DNA of 52,318 nt, taken from NCBI GenBank assembly GCA_013697705.1, contig JACCWJ010000032.1, positions 1-52,318 of the forward strand. The letters run 5' to 3'. Positions 18,301-27,535 of this stretch are shown here, one piece after another. Source of the stretch: Gammaproteobacteria bacterium. GTDB taxonomy: Bacteria > Pseudomonadota > Gammaproteobacteria > UBA6002. The notes below the pieces were generated by a model. The model made no database searches. It saw nothing but the letters and a program-made list of their open reading frames with translations, and had not been told where the DNA came from. The position numbers and the translations under genes are program-made. Numbering within the stretch: position 1 is the stretch's first letter; each line of letters starts with the position of its first letter.

Positions 18301-18485
18301 CTTTCTTTTCGTACCTCTATGACTAGCTCGCGTGCTGTTTGTTGAATATGATTCAGCTGACCTTCGGTCAAATCGAGACTATCCAGTAATTTATTGACAC
18401 ACGCGGTTTCATCCGCCCTATATATGGCATCAAGTTCTTTACGCAGAGGCGATTGCTCGGTTATGGATTCGGTAAAAATCATCAT
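15342..18485 (-). CDS. putA: Bifunctional proline dehydrogenase / delta-1-pyrroline-5-carboxylate dehydrogenase
   Basis: Oxidises proline to glutamate in two steps, feeding electrons through FAD to quinone and then NAD. The 1047 residues hold a proline dehydrogenase barrel (about 90-480; GYIAGPGISVKLSALHPRYE, RLVKGAYWDSEIK) and an aldehyde dehydrogenase (about 530-1030; CISPWNFPLAIFSGQVMAAL, catalytic Glu in AETGGQ, catalytic Cys836 in SAGQRCSALRV). It lacks the N-terminal ribbon-helix-helix DNA-binding domain and C-terminal extra domain of the 1320-aa E. coli PutA, so it is the short, non-autoregulating type. AGGAG lies 2 bases before the first ATG and 5 before the next (18482), so the start may be one codon later. 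Amino acids as carbon source suits an intracellular bacterium. Confidence 0.97.
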   Translation of the reverse strand: MMIFTESITEQSPLRKELDAIYRADETACVNKLLDSLDLTEGQLNHIQQTARELVIEVRKERVGKGGLDSFLYRYDLSSEEGIALMCLAEALLRIPDNKTIGLLIKDKITSADWQSNVGKSDSLFVNAATWGLMLTGRVLSRDQENPNRLRNVLKRFIEKTGEPIIRRAVGEMMKILGKQFILGENIEEALKRSVEREEIGYRFSYDMLGEAARTQKDAERYFTAYQNSIQAIGQHAKGRGYIAGPGISVKLSALHPRYEFSKRFKIVPDLVEKLTSLVLQAKEVGIGLTVDAEEADRLDLSLDILEAVFADPRLEDWEGLGLAVQAYQKRAFYLIDWLADQAKKHKRRWMLRLVKGAYWDSEIKESQVKGYNSYPVYTRKVNTDLSYIACVKKIIESPTAFYPMFATHNAHTVAVILELMGNNRDFEFQCLQGMGRALYDQIVAKDKRDIPCRVYAPVGSHEDLLPYLVRRLLENGANTSFVNRIVDEQLPIKDIIGDPISKVKENITKPHPHIPLPGDLYGSERRNAKSYDLSNIEVAKTLDAEMSKWQTHQWQAKPSLRDATVQHASKEVYEPNNRTRILGKVSDATTDEIEFAIDKAFSAREAWDRTPVANRAHLLQVASDLLEEHMPELMALIIREGGKTLPDAIAEVREAVDFCRYYAVKAQEDLAPKSLVGPTGETNQLQMHGRGVFVCISPWNFPLAIFSGQVMAALVAGNSIIAKPAAQTPLIAARAVEIFHQAGIPKHVLQLLPGEGRTVGNTLISDERISGVLFTGSTETARHINKTLAERKGPIIPFIAETGGQNAMIADSSALPEQLVMDVLSSAFYSAGQRCSALRVLFIQEELADKVIKMLQGAMSELVINDSTFLETDIGPIIDEKAVAGLEAHAQKMQTVGKLIHEATLGPQTENGAFFAPRAFEIASLSMLEREVFGPILHVIRYKQNALDQVIAAINETGYGLTLGIQSRIDETIRYIQQRVHAGNTYVNRNMIGAVVGVQPFGGEGLSGTGPKAGGPHYLSRLCVERTVTVNTTAAGGNASLLSLLE

Positions 18486-18565
18486 TGCTCCTGATATAAA
18501 TCGTGGCCTTTACAGGCGAACTTGATAGGATTCAGCCAAAATTACCGTCCCTGTAAAAATCTCCG

Positions 18566-19108
18566 TTAAACAGCGGTCATTAAGTAGTCTTGATAACGTT
18601 CCACACTCATAAGCACTTCTTTGTAGGCTGCTTCTACATCTTTCCAACCTCCGATCTTAACCCATTTTCCTTGTTCTAGATCTTTATAATGTTCGAAGAA
18701 GTGAGCAATACTGTTCAACGTTGTTTCATGAATGTCGCCATAAGATTTAATATTTTTATAGAGACTGGATAACTTATCAATGGGAACAGCCAATAATTTA
18801 CTATCTTCCCCAGCTTCATCTGTCATCTCCAAAACACCAATGGGACGGCATCGAATCACAGAACCATTTAATAGGGGAAAGGGGGCCATAACCAGCACAT
18901 CAAGTGGATCGCCATCCTTACAAAGAGTGCCTGGAACATAGCCATAATTGCAAGGATAATGCATAGAAGTCGCCATAAAACGGTCTACAAATAATACGCC
19001 TGACTCTTTATCAACTTCATATTTTACGGGATTACTAAACGCGGGAATCTCGATGATAACATTTAAGTCATTTGGTAAATTTTTTCCAGGGCTTACTTTT
19101 TCAAACAT
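18566..19108 (-). CDS. ppa: Inorganic pyrophosphatase
   Basis: A family I soluble pyrophosphatase of 180 residues (E. coli 176) that hydrolyses PPi to drive biosynthetic reactions. The metal-binding core [15 protein letters not shown] is complete, and the N-terminus ([21 protein letters not shown]) and YGYVPGTLC loop are typical. It lies 80 bp upstream of putA on the same strand; cotranscription is possible but not evident. An AAAGGACC-like stretch precedes the ATG. Confidence 0.97.
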   Translation of the reverse strand: MFEKVSPGKNLPNDLNVIIEIPAFSNPVKYEVDKESGVLFVDRFMATSMHYPCNYGYVPGTLCKDGDPLDVLVMAPFPLLNGSVIRCRPIGVLEMTDEAGEDSKLLAVPIDKLSSLYKNIKSYGDIHETTLNSIAHFFEHYKDLEQGKWVKIGGWKDVEAAYKEVLMSVERYQDYLMTAV

Positions 19109-19251
19109 ACAAAGGTCCTTTGATTTAGAGTAACTACAATTTAGAAAAAGGGGATTATAACAATTTTTACTCAGAAATCACGATTGAATCGTCGCTGGAG
19201 CCAGCCTAGGGAAATTGAGCGTTCCGAAATTGCAGTGGTTACACCATGCTA

Positions 19252-20349
19252 CTAATTATATATCTCCTCAACTGCATAAATTGCATTGAGCGTTTTAGCT
19301 ATTTCATTTTCTGCTAGAGGAGAAGAGTTTAACCGTTGCAGGTTATACGCTAACCAATCTAAACAGTATCCTTTATATCCAGCGATTATTTCAAATGGGA
19401 AGGAAACACTTTCTTGTTGGCTATTAGAATAGCCTTCAATTACGGAATTAAATTTATCGGTATGAATGTTACCCGAAGTAACCTCGCTCCAATTTAAGGC
19501 CACGATAAATAAATCTAATTTTGGATTAATGAGGCCAGCATATTCCCAATCAAGCAAGATAGGATGATCCCTCGCCTGCCATACAACATTTTTCGGATCA
19601 AAATCTCGATGACTCAACACCAGCTCATGGTTTAAATTTGTTTGTACCGACCTTGCTTGTTCACTCCACTGCGTTAAATTCACTAAAGCAGCATTTAATT
19701 TTTCGATGATCGGTGAAGAAATTCCACAGTAAGGCCGTAGTAAGGTTTGCCACTCATTTTTTTTATGACCAATCCAGTGTGGCAGCGGAAAATGCGAATT
19801 CAGTTTTTCTAACCTGGATCCCGCGAACAAGTCGCGGGACGACGGTGGAGAGGAGTCTGGAGCCGAAACAAGGGACGACGGTGCAGAGGAGTCTGGAGCC
19901 GAAACAAGGCATGACAAGGGGGCGAAGTCAGGAAGTAGCGAGGCGTCTATTTGAACCTTCCTTAAGCATTGCCCTACCAAGCGTGTCATAGAAGGGGTGA
20001 TCTCGCTGGATTGCAAAACTTCCCCCTTAATCCATGGCATAACAAGATACGTGTTTAGCCCAAGATTTAGCGTGAAATGGTGATTATGTTTTAATGCCAC
20101 AACTGTTGGTATTGATCTTTGGAACATGTATTGGGTGATTTGTTGTGTTTGCTCGGGCGTCAAAAGAGTGTGTTGCAGATTTTTTAAGACATTATTTTCC
20201 ATGCATTTAATAGCATATTCACCGCGCTCTGTTCGCACGTAATATAATTGATGTAATAACCCGCCCGGGACTCGTTCGATGTTATTTAAAGGCTGACCTA
20301 AATTATATACCTTGCAGATTTCAGCGATGTGATCGGCTAAAGTGTTCAC
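19252..20349 (-). CDS. Aminoglycoside-phosphotransferase / choline-kinase-like protein with an in-frame repeat insertion
   Basis: A protein-kinase-like small-molecule phosphotransferase. It has an N-lobe lysine in GEYAIKCM, the catalytic loop LSHRDFDPKNVVW and the metal-binding LLDWEYAG. The substrate is unknown; a sugar alcohol, choline or amino-alcohol is more likely than an antibiotic. The frame is open to 20415, but the GTG at 20349 overlaps the tadA stop as GTGA, giving about 365 residues and translational coupling. Between LPDF and LNSHFPLPHWI an extra stretch of about 37 residues (SAPDSS repeated) is encoded by a palindrome plus two 36-bp tandem repeats (19811-19925), described separately. 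Last gene of the guaB-guaA-tadA run. Confidence 0.8.
   Translation of the reverse strand: MNTLADHIAEICKVYNLGQPLNNIERVPGGLLHQLYYVRTERGEYAIKCMENNVLKNLQHTLLTPEQTQQITQYMFQRSIPTVVALKHNHHFTLNLGLNTYLVMPWIKGEVLQSSEITPSMTRLVGQCLRKVQIDASLLPDFAPLSCLVSAPDSSAPSSLVSAPDSSPPSSRDLFAGSRLEKLNSHFPLPHWIGHKKNEWQTLLRPYCGISSPIIEKLNAALVNLTQWSEQARSVQTNLNHELVLSHRDFDPKNVVWQARDHPILLDWEYAGLINPKLDLFIVALNWSEVTSGNIHTDKFNSVIEGYSNSQQESVSFPFEIIAGYKGYCLDWLAYNLQRLNSSPLAENEIAKTLNAIYAVEEIYN
19820..19907. repeat. Palindrome plus 36-bp tandem repeat inserted in a coding sequence
   Basis: CCCGCGA (19820-19826) and TCGCGGG (19832-19838) form a hairpin with loop ACAAG. Two 36-bp direct repeats with one mismatch follow (19836-19871 and 19872-19907). 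Unit length is a multiple of three, so the host gene stays open and gains SAPDSSxPSSLV-type peptide. Related CGCGGGA motifs occur at 9748-9753 and 9768-9774. This is the behaviour of Rickettsia-type palindromic elements. Confidence 0.7.
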
Positions 20350-20801
20350 CGCTTCGCTCGAAAAAAATCCTGCAAAACAAGTAGGCACTCCGGCGCCATC
20401 AAACCGCCTTGCCATGCAACTTGATGATTACTTTTCATCGACAATAACTGAATTTGACTTTCAATCGCGCCCGCTTTTAGATCATGCGCACCAAACACTA
20501 AGCGTTTGATTCGAGCATGAATTAAGGAACCTGCACACATGACACAAGGCTCGAGCGTCACATAAAGGGTTGTATCATTAAGTCGATAATTTCCCACATT
20601 TTTTGCAGCATCGCGTAAAGCAATTATCTCCGCATGGGCGGTGGGATCTTTCAACGTAATCGGTTGATTATATCCCTCACCGATAACTTCATTATTGAGT
20701 ACCACCACCGCGCCAACAGGCACTTCATTTTGATTAGCGGCCTTTTTTGCAAGATCTAATGCATATTGCAACCAGCGCTGATCAATGTCGTTTACTTGCA
20801 T
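20346..20801 (-). CDS. tadA: tRNA-specific adenosine deaminase
   Basis: Converts A34 to inosine in the tRNA-Arg(ACG) anticodon. The 151 residues contain the zinc site HAEIIAL and PCVMCAGSL with the proton-shuttling Glu. The ATG at 20801 overlaps the guaA stop as TAATG and is preferred over a GTG three codons earlier. The 3' end overlaps the next gene as GTGA. Position after guaA matches the order in Pseudomonas. Confidence 0.95.
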   Translation of the reverse strand: MQVNDIDQRWLQYALDLAKKAANQNEVPVGAVVVLNNEVIGEGYNQPITLKDPTAHAEIIALRDAAKNVGNYRLNDTTLYVTLEPCVMCAGSLIHARIKRLVFGAHDLKAGAIESQIQLLSMKSNHQVAWQGGLMAPECLLVLQDFFRAKR

Positions 20802-22378
20802 TATTCCCACTCAATCGTGGCAGGGGGTTTTCCAGAAATATCATAGACAACTCGTGAAATACCGGGCACTTCATTGATCACTCGATTAGAAATTTTTGAG
20901 AGGAGGCTATAGGGTAATTCCGCCCAATGTGCAGTCATAAAATCAATAGTTTCAACGGCTCGAAGCGCAATCACATAATCGTATTTTCGTGCGTCACCCA
21001 TGACACCGACTGACTTGATGGGAAGAAAAACACAGAACGCTTGGCTCACTTTGTCATAGTAATCATTGTGACGTAATTCATTGATAAAGATTGCGTCTGC
21101 GGCGCGAACAATATCTACATACTCCGGTTTCACTTCACCTAAAATTCTTACTGCCAAACCGGGACCAGGAAACGGATGGCGATAAATCATTTCATAAGGT
21201 AACCCTAATTCGACACCTAACTTCCTAACCTCATCTTTAAACAGTTCGCGTAGGGGTTCGAGCAACTTGAGATTCATGGTTTCGGGTAAGCCACCCACAT
21301 TGTGGTGGGATTTAATCACGTGCGCTTTTCCCGTTTTTGAGCCTGCTGATTCAATAACATCCGGATAAATAGTGCCTTGCGCTAACCAGCGTGCATTTGG
21401 AAGTTTATTCGCCTCTTGCTCAAATATTTTAATAAATTCATGCCCGATGACTTTACGTTTTTCCTCGGGATCAGAAATCCCTTGCAGCGCATTAAAAAAA
21501 AGCGTTTTTGCATCGACGTGGATAACGCGCACACCTAAATGTTTTTTGAAGGTTATAATGACTTGTTCTGATTCTTGATAGCGTAATAAACCCGTATCGA
21601 CAAACACACAAGTGAGCTGCTGACCGATCGCTTGATGCAATAGTGCAGCGACTACGGATGAATCCACTCCGCCGGACAATCCGAGTACTACCTCATCATT
21701 TCCCACTTGACGACGTATGCGGTCTACACTGTCATTGATAATATTCTCTGAATTCCAAAGGGGCTGACAGCCACAAATATCCAATATAAATCGAGAAATA
21801 ATCCGATTTCCTTGACGGGTATGGGTGACTTCAGGGTGAAATTGTACTCCATAAAAGTTTCTCTCTTCATCGCCCATACCGGCTAATGGCGCATTGGAAG
21901 TACTAGCAATACAGCGAAAACCTTGTGGTAAGGTTATTACTCTATCGCCATGGCTCATCCAGACGTCAAGTAAAGGATGTCCTGTTGCGGATATTTTATC
22001 TTCGATGTTGGCGAGCAGCTTATTTGGCTCCTGTACTTCAACCTCAGCATAACCAAATTCTCGGTGAGTGGATTCTTCAACCTCGCCCCCTAGTTGGGCC
22101 GCCATCGTCTGCATTCCATAACAAATACCTAAAACGGGACATCCCATTTCAAATACTAGTTGGGGTGCTCGGGGAGTATCGCTGCCTAAAACGGTTTCTG
22201 GCCCACCGGATAAAATTATCCCGTTTGGCGCAAACGACTCGATTTCTTCTGCAGGCATATCGAAGGCACGAATTTCGCAGTAAACACCAATTTCACGCAC
22301 CCGACGTGCAATGAGTTGTGTATATTGGGAGCCAAAATCTAAAATTAAAATACGCTGATCATGAATATCAATAGACAT
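20801..22378 (-). CDS. guaA: GMP synthase (glutamine-hydrolysing)
   Basis: Aminates XMP to GMP. The 525 residues (the E. coli length) comprise a class I glutaminase (about 1-200; nucleophile Cys in [16 protein letters not shown], His in FHPEVTH), an ATP pyrophosphatase domain with the PP-loop [17 protein letters not shown], and the C-terminal dimerisation domain ending in PATIEWE. It follows guaB by 38 bp and overlaps tadA by one base. Confidence 0.98.
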   Translation of the reverse strand: MSIDIHDQRILILDFGSQYTQLIARRVREIGVYCEIRAFDMPAEEIESFAPNGIILSGGPETVLGSDTPRAPQLVFEMGCPVLGICYGMQTMAAQLGGEVEESTHREFGYAEVEVQEPNKLLANIEDKISATGHPLLDVWMSHGDRVITLPQGFRCIASTSNAPLAGMGDEERNFYGVQFHPEVTHTRQGNRIISRFILDICGCQPLWNSENIINDSVDRIRRQVGNDEVVLGLSGGVDSSVVAALLHQAIGQQLTCVFVDTGLLRYQESEQVIITFKKHLGVRVIHVDAKTLFFNALQGISDPEEKRKVIGHEFIKIFEQEANKLPNARWLAQGTIYPDVIESAGSKTGKAHVIKSHHNVGGLPETMNLKLLEPLRELFKDEVRKLGVELGLPYEMIYRHPFPGPGLAVRILGEVKPEYVDIVRAADAIFINELRHNDYYDKVSQAFCVFLPIKSVGVMGDARKYDYVIALRAVETIDFMTAHWAELPYSLLSKISNRVINEVPGISRVVYDISGKPPATIEWE

Positions 22379-22416
22379 TGGGAACCCTTAAATAATATAA
22401 AAGTGGAAATAGCCTT

Positions 22417-23889
22417 CTAATCTATCCAATAATTAGGCGCTTCTTTCGTGATAATAACATCATGCACATGACTTTCCCGCATGCCCGCATTGGTCACTCT
22501 GACAAATTGCGGTTTAGTTCGCATTTCTTCGATAGTTGCGCAGCCCGTATATCCCATTCCAGAGCGGATGCCCCCCATGAGTTGATGAACAACTGCCACT
22601 AAGGTGCCTTTATAGGGGACTCTTCCCTCAATGCCTTCAGGCACTAATTTTTCACTATCCGTTAAATTTTCTTCAGGCACAAAGTAGCGATCATGTGAAC
22701 CATGCCGTGCTGACATTGCCCCAACAGAACCCATGCCACGATATTCTTTATAGGAACGTCCCTGGTAAAGGACTACTTCACCTGGGGCTTCTTCGGTGCC
22801 GGCAAATAGACTTCCAATCATTATTGCCCAGGCACCTGCTGCGATTGCTTTACAAATATCGCCCGAAAATCGGATGCCGCCATCAGAGATGACGGGTAAA
22901 CCCGATCCTTTTAAAGCTTCGGCAACATTCGATATTGCTGTCACTTGGGGAATTCCGACTCCCGCCACGATGCGGGTGGTGCAGATTGAACCAGGCCCAA
23001 TACCCACTTTTACCCCATCAACCCCTGCTTCTTTTAATGCGAGGGCGGCTTGTGCGGTGGCAATGTTGCCACCGATGAGCTGTACGTCGGGAAAATGTTT
23101 TTTGACCCACTTAATTCTGTCTATTACCCCTTGAGAATGCCCATGGGCTGTATCCACAATGAGTAAATCAACGCCTGCACCCACTAAGGCTGCAACACGA
23201 TCTTCGGTTTCTGCCCCCGTTCCCACTGCAGCGCCTACGCGCAATTGGCCAGAATCATCCTTGCACGCATCAGGTTTTTCTTTGGCTTTTAGAATATCCT
23301 TGACCGTTATCATTCCTCTTAAATGGAATTGATCATTAATAACGAGTATTTTTTCAATACGGTGTTTATGTAATAGGTGGGTAATTTCTTCTTTAGACGT
23401 GCCTTCGCGTACGGTTACCAATCTCTCTTTGGGAGTCATTAGGTTTGAAACCGGTTGGTTTAGATGCGTCTCGAACCGAACATCTCTATTCGTGATAATA
23501 CCGACTAATTCTTCACCTTCAACAACCGGCATACCCGAAAATTTATAATGCTGTGAAAGCTTTAGCAGTTCTTGAACCGTTGTTTGAGGAGAAACAGTGA
23601 CAGGATCATTAATAACACCACTTTCAAACTTTTTAACCATTTTGACCTGATTCACCTGATCTTCAATACTCATATTCTTGTGTAGGATACCAATGCCACC
23701 CTCCTGCGCTAATGCTATAGCAAGGTTAGCTTCAGTAACGGTATCCATAGGCGCTGATATTAAAGGAATATTAAGTGTAATACCCCGCGTTAATTGGGTA
23801 GCGAGTGAAGCATTCTTGGGCAGGACAGTAGAATGGGCAGGCATTAATAAAACATCATCAAACGTAAGGGCTTCTTGAAAAACGCGCAT
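22417..23889 (-). CDS. guaB: IMP dehydrogenase
   Basis: NAD-dependent oxidation of IMP to XMP, the committed step to GMP. The 490-aa protein has the split TIM barrel with two CBS domains inserted (about 95-205; [30 protein letters not shown]-like second repeat). The catalytic loop is [13 protein letters not shown] and the flap contains the Arg-Tyr pair in [11 protein letters not shown]. First gene of guaB-guaA-tadA-phosphotransferase. Confidence 0.98.
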   Translation of the reverse strand: MRVFQEALTFDDVLLMPAHSTVLPKNASLATQLTRGITLNIPLISAPMDTVTEANLAIALAQEGGIGILHKNMSIEDQVNQVKMVKKFESGVINDPVTVSPQTTVQELLKLSQHYKFSGMPVVEGEELVGIITNRDVRFETHLNQPVSNLMTPKERLVTVREGTSKEEITHLLHKHRIEKILVINDQFHLRGMITVKDILKAKEKPDACKDDSGQLRVGAAVGTGAETEDRVAALVGAGVDLLIVDTAHGHSQGVIDRIKWVKKHFPDVQLIGGNIATAQAALALKEAGVDGVKVGIGPGSICTTRIVAGVGIPQVTAISNVAEALKGSGLPVISDGGIRFSGDICKAIAAGAWAIMIGSLFAGTEEAPGEVVLYQGRSYKEYRGMGSVGAMSARHGSHDRYFVPEENLTDSEKLVPEGIEGRVPYKGTLVAVVHQLMGGIRSGMGYTGCATIEEMRTKPQFVRVTNAGMRESHVHDVIITKEAPNYWID

Positions 23890-23925
23890 AAATTGTACCT
23901 TTGATCTTACTTAAAATAACCGAAT

Positions 23926-23956
23926 ATTATACAATCTCTTGATAAAAAAAGTCCAA
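23926..23956 (-). promoter_or_regulatory. guaB promoter candidate
   Basis: On the minus strand, TATAAT at 23931-23926 lies 36 bp before the guaB ATG. A TTGGAC at 23956-23951 gives a spacing of 19 bp. The perfect -10 makes this the best candidate in the 100-bp divergent gap with xseA. Confidence 0.5.
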
Positions 23957-23989
23957 TATCCCCTGTAAAATTCCGCTCAAAGGAAAGCC

Positions 23990-25378
23990 ATGCCAGATTC
24001 GCTCACTGAGAAAAAAATACTGACCGTTACCGAACTCAACCGAACAGTCAAACGATTACTGGAAACTCATTTCCATGTCTTATGGATTGAGGGTGAAATT
24101 TCAAATCTTTCGAGGCCCACTTCAGGCCATCTTTACTTCTCTCTTAAAGATGAACAGGCACAAGTAAGATGCGCCCTGTTTCGTCTGCGCAATGTTACAT
24201 TACCGTTTGAACCACAAAATGGTATGCACATCTTAGCCGCTGCAAAGATTAGTCTTTATGAAGGCCGAGGTGATTACCAACTTATTATTGAGCATCTCGA
24301 GGAACGTGGAGAAGGCGCATTAAGACGACGCTTTGAGGTGTTAAAAAATAAGCTAGCTTCCGAAGGATTGTTCGATAGCATTTATAAAAAAAGCTTACCC
24401 CTGCATCCAAAATGTATTGGCGTGGTCACCTCTCCTACGGGCGCTGCCATACGCGATGTTATTAGTGTCTTAAAAAGAAGATTCGCTAATATTCCTGTTG
24501 TAATCTATCCCGCAAGTGTTCAGGGCGAGCAAGCCGCAGCACAAATTACTAACGCTATTGCCCTCGCCAACCAACGAAATGAATGTGATGTTCTCATTAT
24601 CTGTCGTGGTGGCGGCTCATTAGAAGATCTTTTTGCGTTTAATGACGAAGTGGTGGCTAGAGCTATTTTTAATAGCAAACTGCCTACCGTAACCGGGATC
24701 GGCCACGAGGTGGATTTCACAATCGCAGATTTTGTAGCGGATCAACGTGCGCCCACTCCCTCAGCAGCAGCAGAATTTTTGAGTCCTGAGAAAAAAGAAT
24801 ATGCTCAGCGTCTATTAGAGTTTATAGCAAGGATTTCTCACCTCACTCGCTCAGAGCTAAGACACAAAAGATTACATTTAGAAAATTTTCAGCGGCGATT
24901 TTTACAGCCGGGCGCTCTATTACAACAGCATAGTCAAACCATCGATTTATTAGAGCAGACGTTGAAAAAAACACTTGCTCAGCAATTAGAAAATAAGAGT
25001 CGTCTACTAAAAATAGCGTTATTGAAGCTCAACCACCTTAGCCCCACCCGACGCTTAAAGGAGCATAAATTAGCTCTACAAAATAAGACACAAATACTAA
25101 TGCGCTCGATTTCGCACACACTTTCGTCTGCAACATTAAATCTTCAAGCAGCGGTTCGATTACTAAATAGCGTCAGCCCTCTTAATACCTTAGAGCGCGG
25201 CTACAGCATTGTTTCTAAAAATAATCACATAGTAGGAGATATAGCTAAAATAAAGCCGGCGGATAAGCTTACCATTGAAATTAAGTCAGGGTTTATATTC
25301 TGTAATGTAGAAGAAACCAAAATTAAAGAGGCAAAAAGCAGGGATAATGAGGGGACTAAATCATCCCTCTCGCAATAA
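23990..25378 (+). CDS. xseA: Exodeoxyribonuclease VII large subunit
   Basis: Catalytic subunit of the ATP-independent single-strand exonuclease that processes ends in repair. The 462 residues (E. coli 456) show the OB-fold (VLWIEGEISNLSRPTSGHLY), the catalytic domain (GVVTSPTGAAIRDVISVLKR; CRGGGSLEDLFAFNDE; GIGHEVDFTIADFVADQRAP), a long coiled coil and the C-terminal LERGYSIV segment. The AAAGGAAAG element is 8 bp before ATG. The small subunit XseB is not in the window. It is divergent from guaB, as in Pseudomonas. Confidence 0.97.
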   Translation: MPDSLTEKKILTVTELNRTVKRLLETHFHVLWIEGEISNLSRPTSGHLYFSLKDEQAQVRCALFRLRNVTLPFEPQNGMHILAAAKISLYEGRGDYQLIIEHLEERGEGALRRRFEVLKNKLASEGLFDSIYKKSLPLHPKCIGVVTSPTGAAIRDVISVLKRRFANIPVVIYPASVQGEQAAAQITNAIALANQRNECDVLIICRGGGSLEDLFAFNDEVVARAIFNSKLPTVTGIGHEVDFTIADFVADQRAPTPSAAAEFLSPEKKEYAQRLLEFIARISHLTRSELRHKRLHLENFQRRFLQPGALLQQHSQTIDLLEQTLKKTLAQQLENKSRLLKIALLKLNHLSPTRRLKEHKLALQNKTQILMRSISHTLSSATLNLQAAVRLLNSVSPLNTLERGYSIVSKNNHIVGDIAKIKPADKLTIEIKSGFIFCNVEETKIKEAKSRDNEGTKSSLSQ

Positions 25379-25391
25379 GATTGCGAAAGGG
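25365..25391. other. Stem-loop across the xseA stop codon
   Basis: Twelve-bp arms CCCTCTCGCAAT (25365-25376) and ATTGCGAAAGGG (25380-25391), one mismatch and a 3-nt loop. No T-run follows on either strand, so it may protect an mRNA 3' end or act as a weak bidirectional barrier rather than a standard terminator. Confidence 0.5.
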
Positions 25392-25411
25392 AGACGATTT
25401 ATAAGGATAGA

Positions 25412-26014
25412 CTAATTAAGTTCAGAATCATGATGAGATGACATCTCATTATGGTGATTTAATTGTTGTCCTTCCATTCCTCTTGAACCAGATTGCTTGC
25501 TAGGACGACCACGACGTTTAGCATTTGCTCTAGCACTGGTTGTCTTTGTAGACTTAGTTGTTCTTTGTGCCTTTGAACTCTTACTACTCATCGCTTTTTT
25601 GCTATTTTTTGCAGCTTTTGTTGCGCTTGCTGATTTCACAGACTTAGTCGTTTTAGCAGATTTAGCGGTTGATTTAGCACTCTTACTTTTTGCTTTGGTA
25701 CCACTTTTTTTAGCAGGTTTTGCTTTAGTACCTTTTGACCGATAATCTTTCTCAAAAGACATTTCAGCAGAATGTAATGCTTTTTTACGAGCAGCAGCTT
25801 TCTTTGCGAATTCTGAAACACCCGATTGATAGCCTTCACCTCGAGCAGACTCTAATCGAACCATCATTTCCTTATTAAAAGCCTTGTGTTTTTTCTCCCA
25901 GTTTTTTTCAGAAGCAATTGATTTCTTATCAGCTGCTTTCAATTTATTTCTGAGAACCATAATTTCTTTTTGTAATTTCTTCACTTCAGTTTTTGAGCCA
26001 TTTGTTTTTGCCAT
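25412..26014 (-). CDS. Histone H1-like / AlgP-like DNA-binding protein with an AT-hook
   Basis: 200 residues in three parts. An N-terminal coiled coil (about 8-90) rich in Lys/Glu is followed by a low-complexity Lys/Ala/Ser/Thr tail (about 95-170, repeated AKS/TKS units). The end carries an AT-hook core, KRRGRPSKQ, and then a polar His-rich tail. Lys/Ala-rich tails of this kind occur in bacterial H1 homologues (Chlamydia Hc1, Coxiella Hq1, Pseudomonas AlgP) that condense or bend DNA; the AT-hook binds the minor groove of AT-rich DNA. A role in nucleoid compaction is likely, with a possible developmental or regulatory function. AGGAG precedes the ATG. It stands alone between xseA and der. Confidence 0.75.
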   Translation of the reverse strand: MAKTNGSKTEVKKLQKEIMVLRNKLKAADKKSIASEKNWEKKHKAFNKEMMVRLESARGEGYQSGVSEFAKKAAARKKALHSAEMSFEKDYRSKGTKAKPAKKSGTKAKSKSAKSTAKSAKTTKSVKSASATKAAKNSKKAMSSKSSKAQRTTKSTKTTSARANAKRRGRPSKQSGSRGMEGQQLNHHNEMSSHHDSELN

Positions 26015-26130
26015 ATAAATCTCCTATAAAAATAATAAAAATGTGCGATACCTAGTAAAACGCATTATTATTCTGATTCAATCATTTAGTCAATAAATTA
26101 TTTAGAAGATGCAAAGGGATACACTGTGAA

Positions 26131-27534
26131 TTAGTGCCTTTTACCTTTCACATATTTTAGCATGCGTTGCTTTTTCTGCTGCTGACGAGGAGTGAGAATA
26201 TTCTTTTTATCTTTAAAAGGATTGTCACCACTTTTTAATTCAAGGCGAAGTGGCGTACCCACCAGCTTCAAACGTTTTCGAAAAAACTTAATTAAATAGC
26301 GAGAATAATCGAGTGGCAGCGCTTCTGTCTGATTGCCATGAATAACAATAATGGGAGGATTCGAGCCGCCCGCATGAGCATAACGTAATTTAATTCTGCG
26401 ACCATGGACGAGTGGAGGTTGATGTTGTTTTATAGCATGCTCTAAAATTCGCGTTAAAAGTGGGGTGGAAAGTTTTTTGGTTGCAGCCGCATACGCCTCA
26501 TCAATGGATTTAAATAAATCACCCACACCCGTTCCATGAAGGGCAGAAATAAAATGCATGCGCGCAAATGACACAAATTCAAGCCGTCTATTTATTTCAC
26601 TTTTTACGCTATTACGGTCCTCAATTGACATTCTATCCCACTTATTAACAGCGACCACCAGCGCTTTACCGGCATCAATAATGAAATCTAGTAAGCGTAA
26701 ATCTTGATCTGAAAGACCCTCTCTTGCATTGAGAACAAAAACTACTACATTTGCCGCTTCAATTGTTTGTAATGTTTTTATGACAGAGAATTTTTCAACC
26801 TCTTCTGTAATTCGGGTTCTTCTTCGCACGCCCGCCGTGTCGATAAGCACATAAGATTTATCGTATCGGTCAAAAGGGATGAAAATACTATCGCGCGTCG
26901 TGCCAGGCTCATCATAAACTAACACACGGTCTTCCCCGAGGATGCGATTGATCAAGGTGGATTTACCGACATTAGGGCGACCAATAACAGCTATTTTTAT
27001 TGCATTGGAATAAGCGAGATCTTCGGAGGCGGGTTCTTGCACCTGGAAAGTAGCGAGAACTTCACCCAGCAATTTTTTTATACCTCGGTTATGCGCACTG
27101 GCTATTGCATTTACCTTGTCAAAACCCAATTGAAAGAAATCTGACTTTGCAATTTCTTCATCCATGCCTTCTGATTTATTCGCTACCAGAAAAATGGGTT
27201 TTGCGGTATGCCGTAGTGTTTCAGCTATTTTTTGATCGTTAGGCGTCAACCCTTTCTTTGCATCTACCACAAACAAAATTGCATCCGCTTCAGAAATTGC
27301 CTGCGAGGTTTGTTGTGTCATCAGTTGATACATTTCTGAATCGACGTCAGATTCAATACCGCCTGTATCAATTACAATATAACGTTTCGACTCGCATTCG
27401 CCTTCCCCATATTTTCTATCACGGGTTACACCTGGGAGATCCGCTACCAAAGCATCGCGACTCTTGGTCAAGCAATTGAACAAGGTAGATTTACCCACAT
27501 TGGGGCGACCGATTATGGCTATTACAGGTATCAT
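26131..27534 (-). CDS. der: Ribosome biogenesis GTPase Der (EngA)
   Basis: Double-GTPase for 50S assembly. The 467 aa carry G domain 1 (GRPNVGKSTLFNCLTKS at the N-terminus, DLPGVTRD, DTGG, NKSE) and G domain 2 (IGRPNVGKSTLINRILGED, DEPGTTRDS, DTAGVRRR, NKWD). A KH-like C-terminal domain and basic tail (KQRMLKYVKGKRH) follow. The fourth motif of domain 1 is NKSE rather than NKxD, which is common in Der. It starts 1 bp after the stop of the YfgM-like gene, so the usual bamB between them is absent. Confidence 0.97.
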   Translation of the reverse strand: MIPVIAIIGRPNVGKSTLFNCLTKSRDALVADLPGVTRDRKYGEGECESKRYIVIDTGGIESDVDSEMYQLMTQQTSQAISEADAILFVVDAKKGLTPNDQKIAETLRHTAKPIFLVANKSEGMDEEIAKSDFFQLGFDKVNAIASAHNRGIKKLLGEVLATFQVQEPASEDLAYSNAIKIAVIGRPNVGKSTLINRILGEDRVLVYDEPGTTRDSIFIPFDRYDKSYVLIDTAGVRRRTRITEEVEKFSVIKTLQTIEAANVVVFVLNAREGLSDQDLRLLDFIIDAGKALVVAVNKWDRMSIEDRNSVKSEINRRLEFVSFARMHFISALHGTGVGDLFKSIDEAYAAATKKLSTPLLTRILEHAIKQHQPPLVHGRRIKLRYAHAGGSNPPIIVIHGNQTEALPLDYSRYLIKFFRKRLKLVGTPLRLELKSGDNPFKDKKNILTPRQQQKKQRMLKYVKGKRH

Positions 27535-27535
27535 C

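Noticed and set aside
19836-19907. Possible CRISPR-like array (two 36-bp repeats)
   Set aside because: Repeats are directly adjacent with no spacers and lie within a coding sequence.
19252-20349. Aminoglycoside resistance gene
   Set aside because: The kinase-like fold is shared by choline, homoserine and other small-molecule kinases; operon position with tadA and guaA and lack of a specific resistance-family match do not support resistance.
25636-25839. Alternative frames in the Lys-rich gene
   Set aside because: Low-complexity codons give long open frames in all phases; only the 200-aa frame has a start signal, coiled coil and AT-hook.
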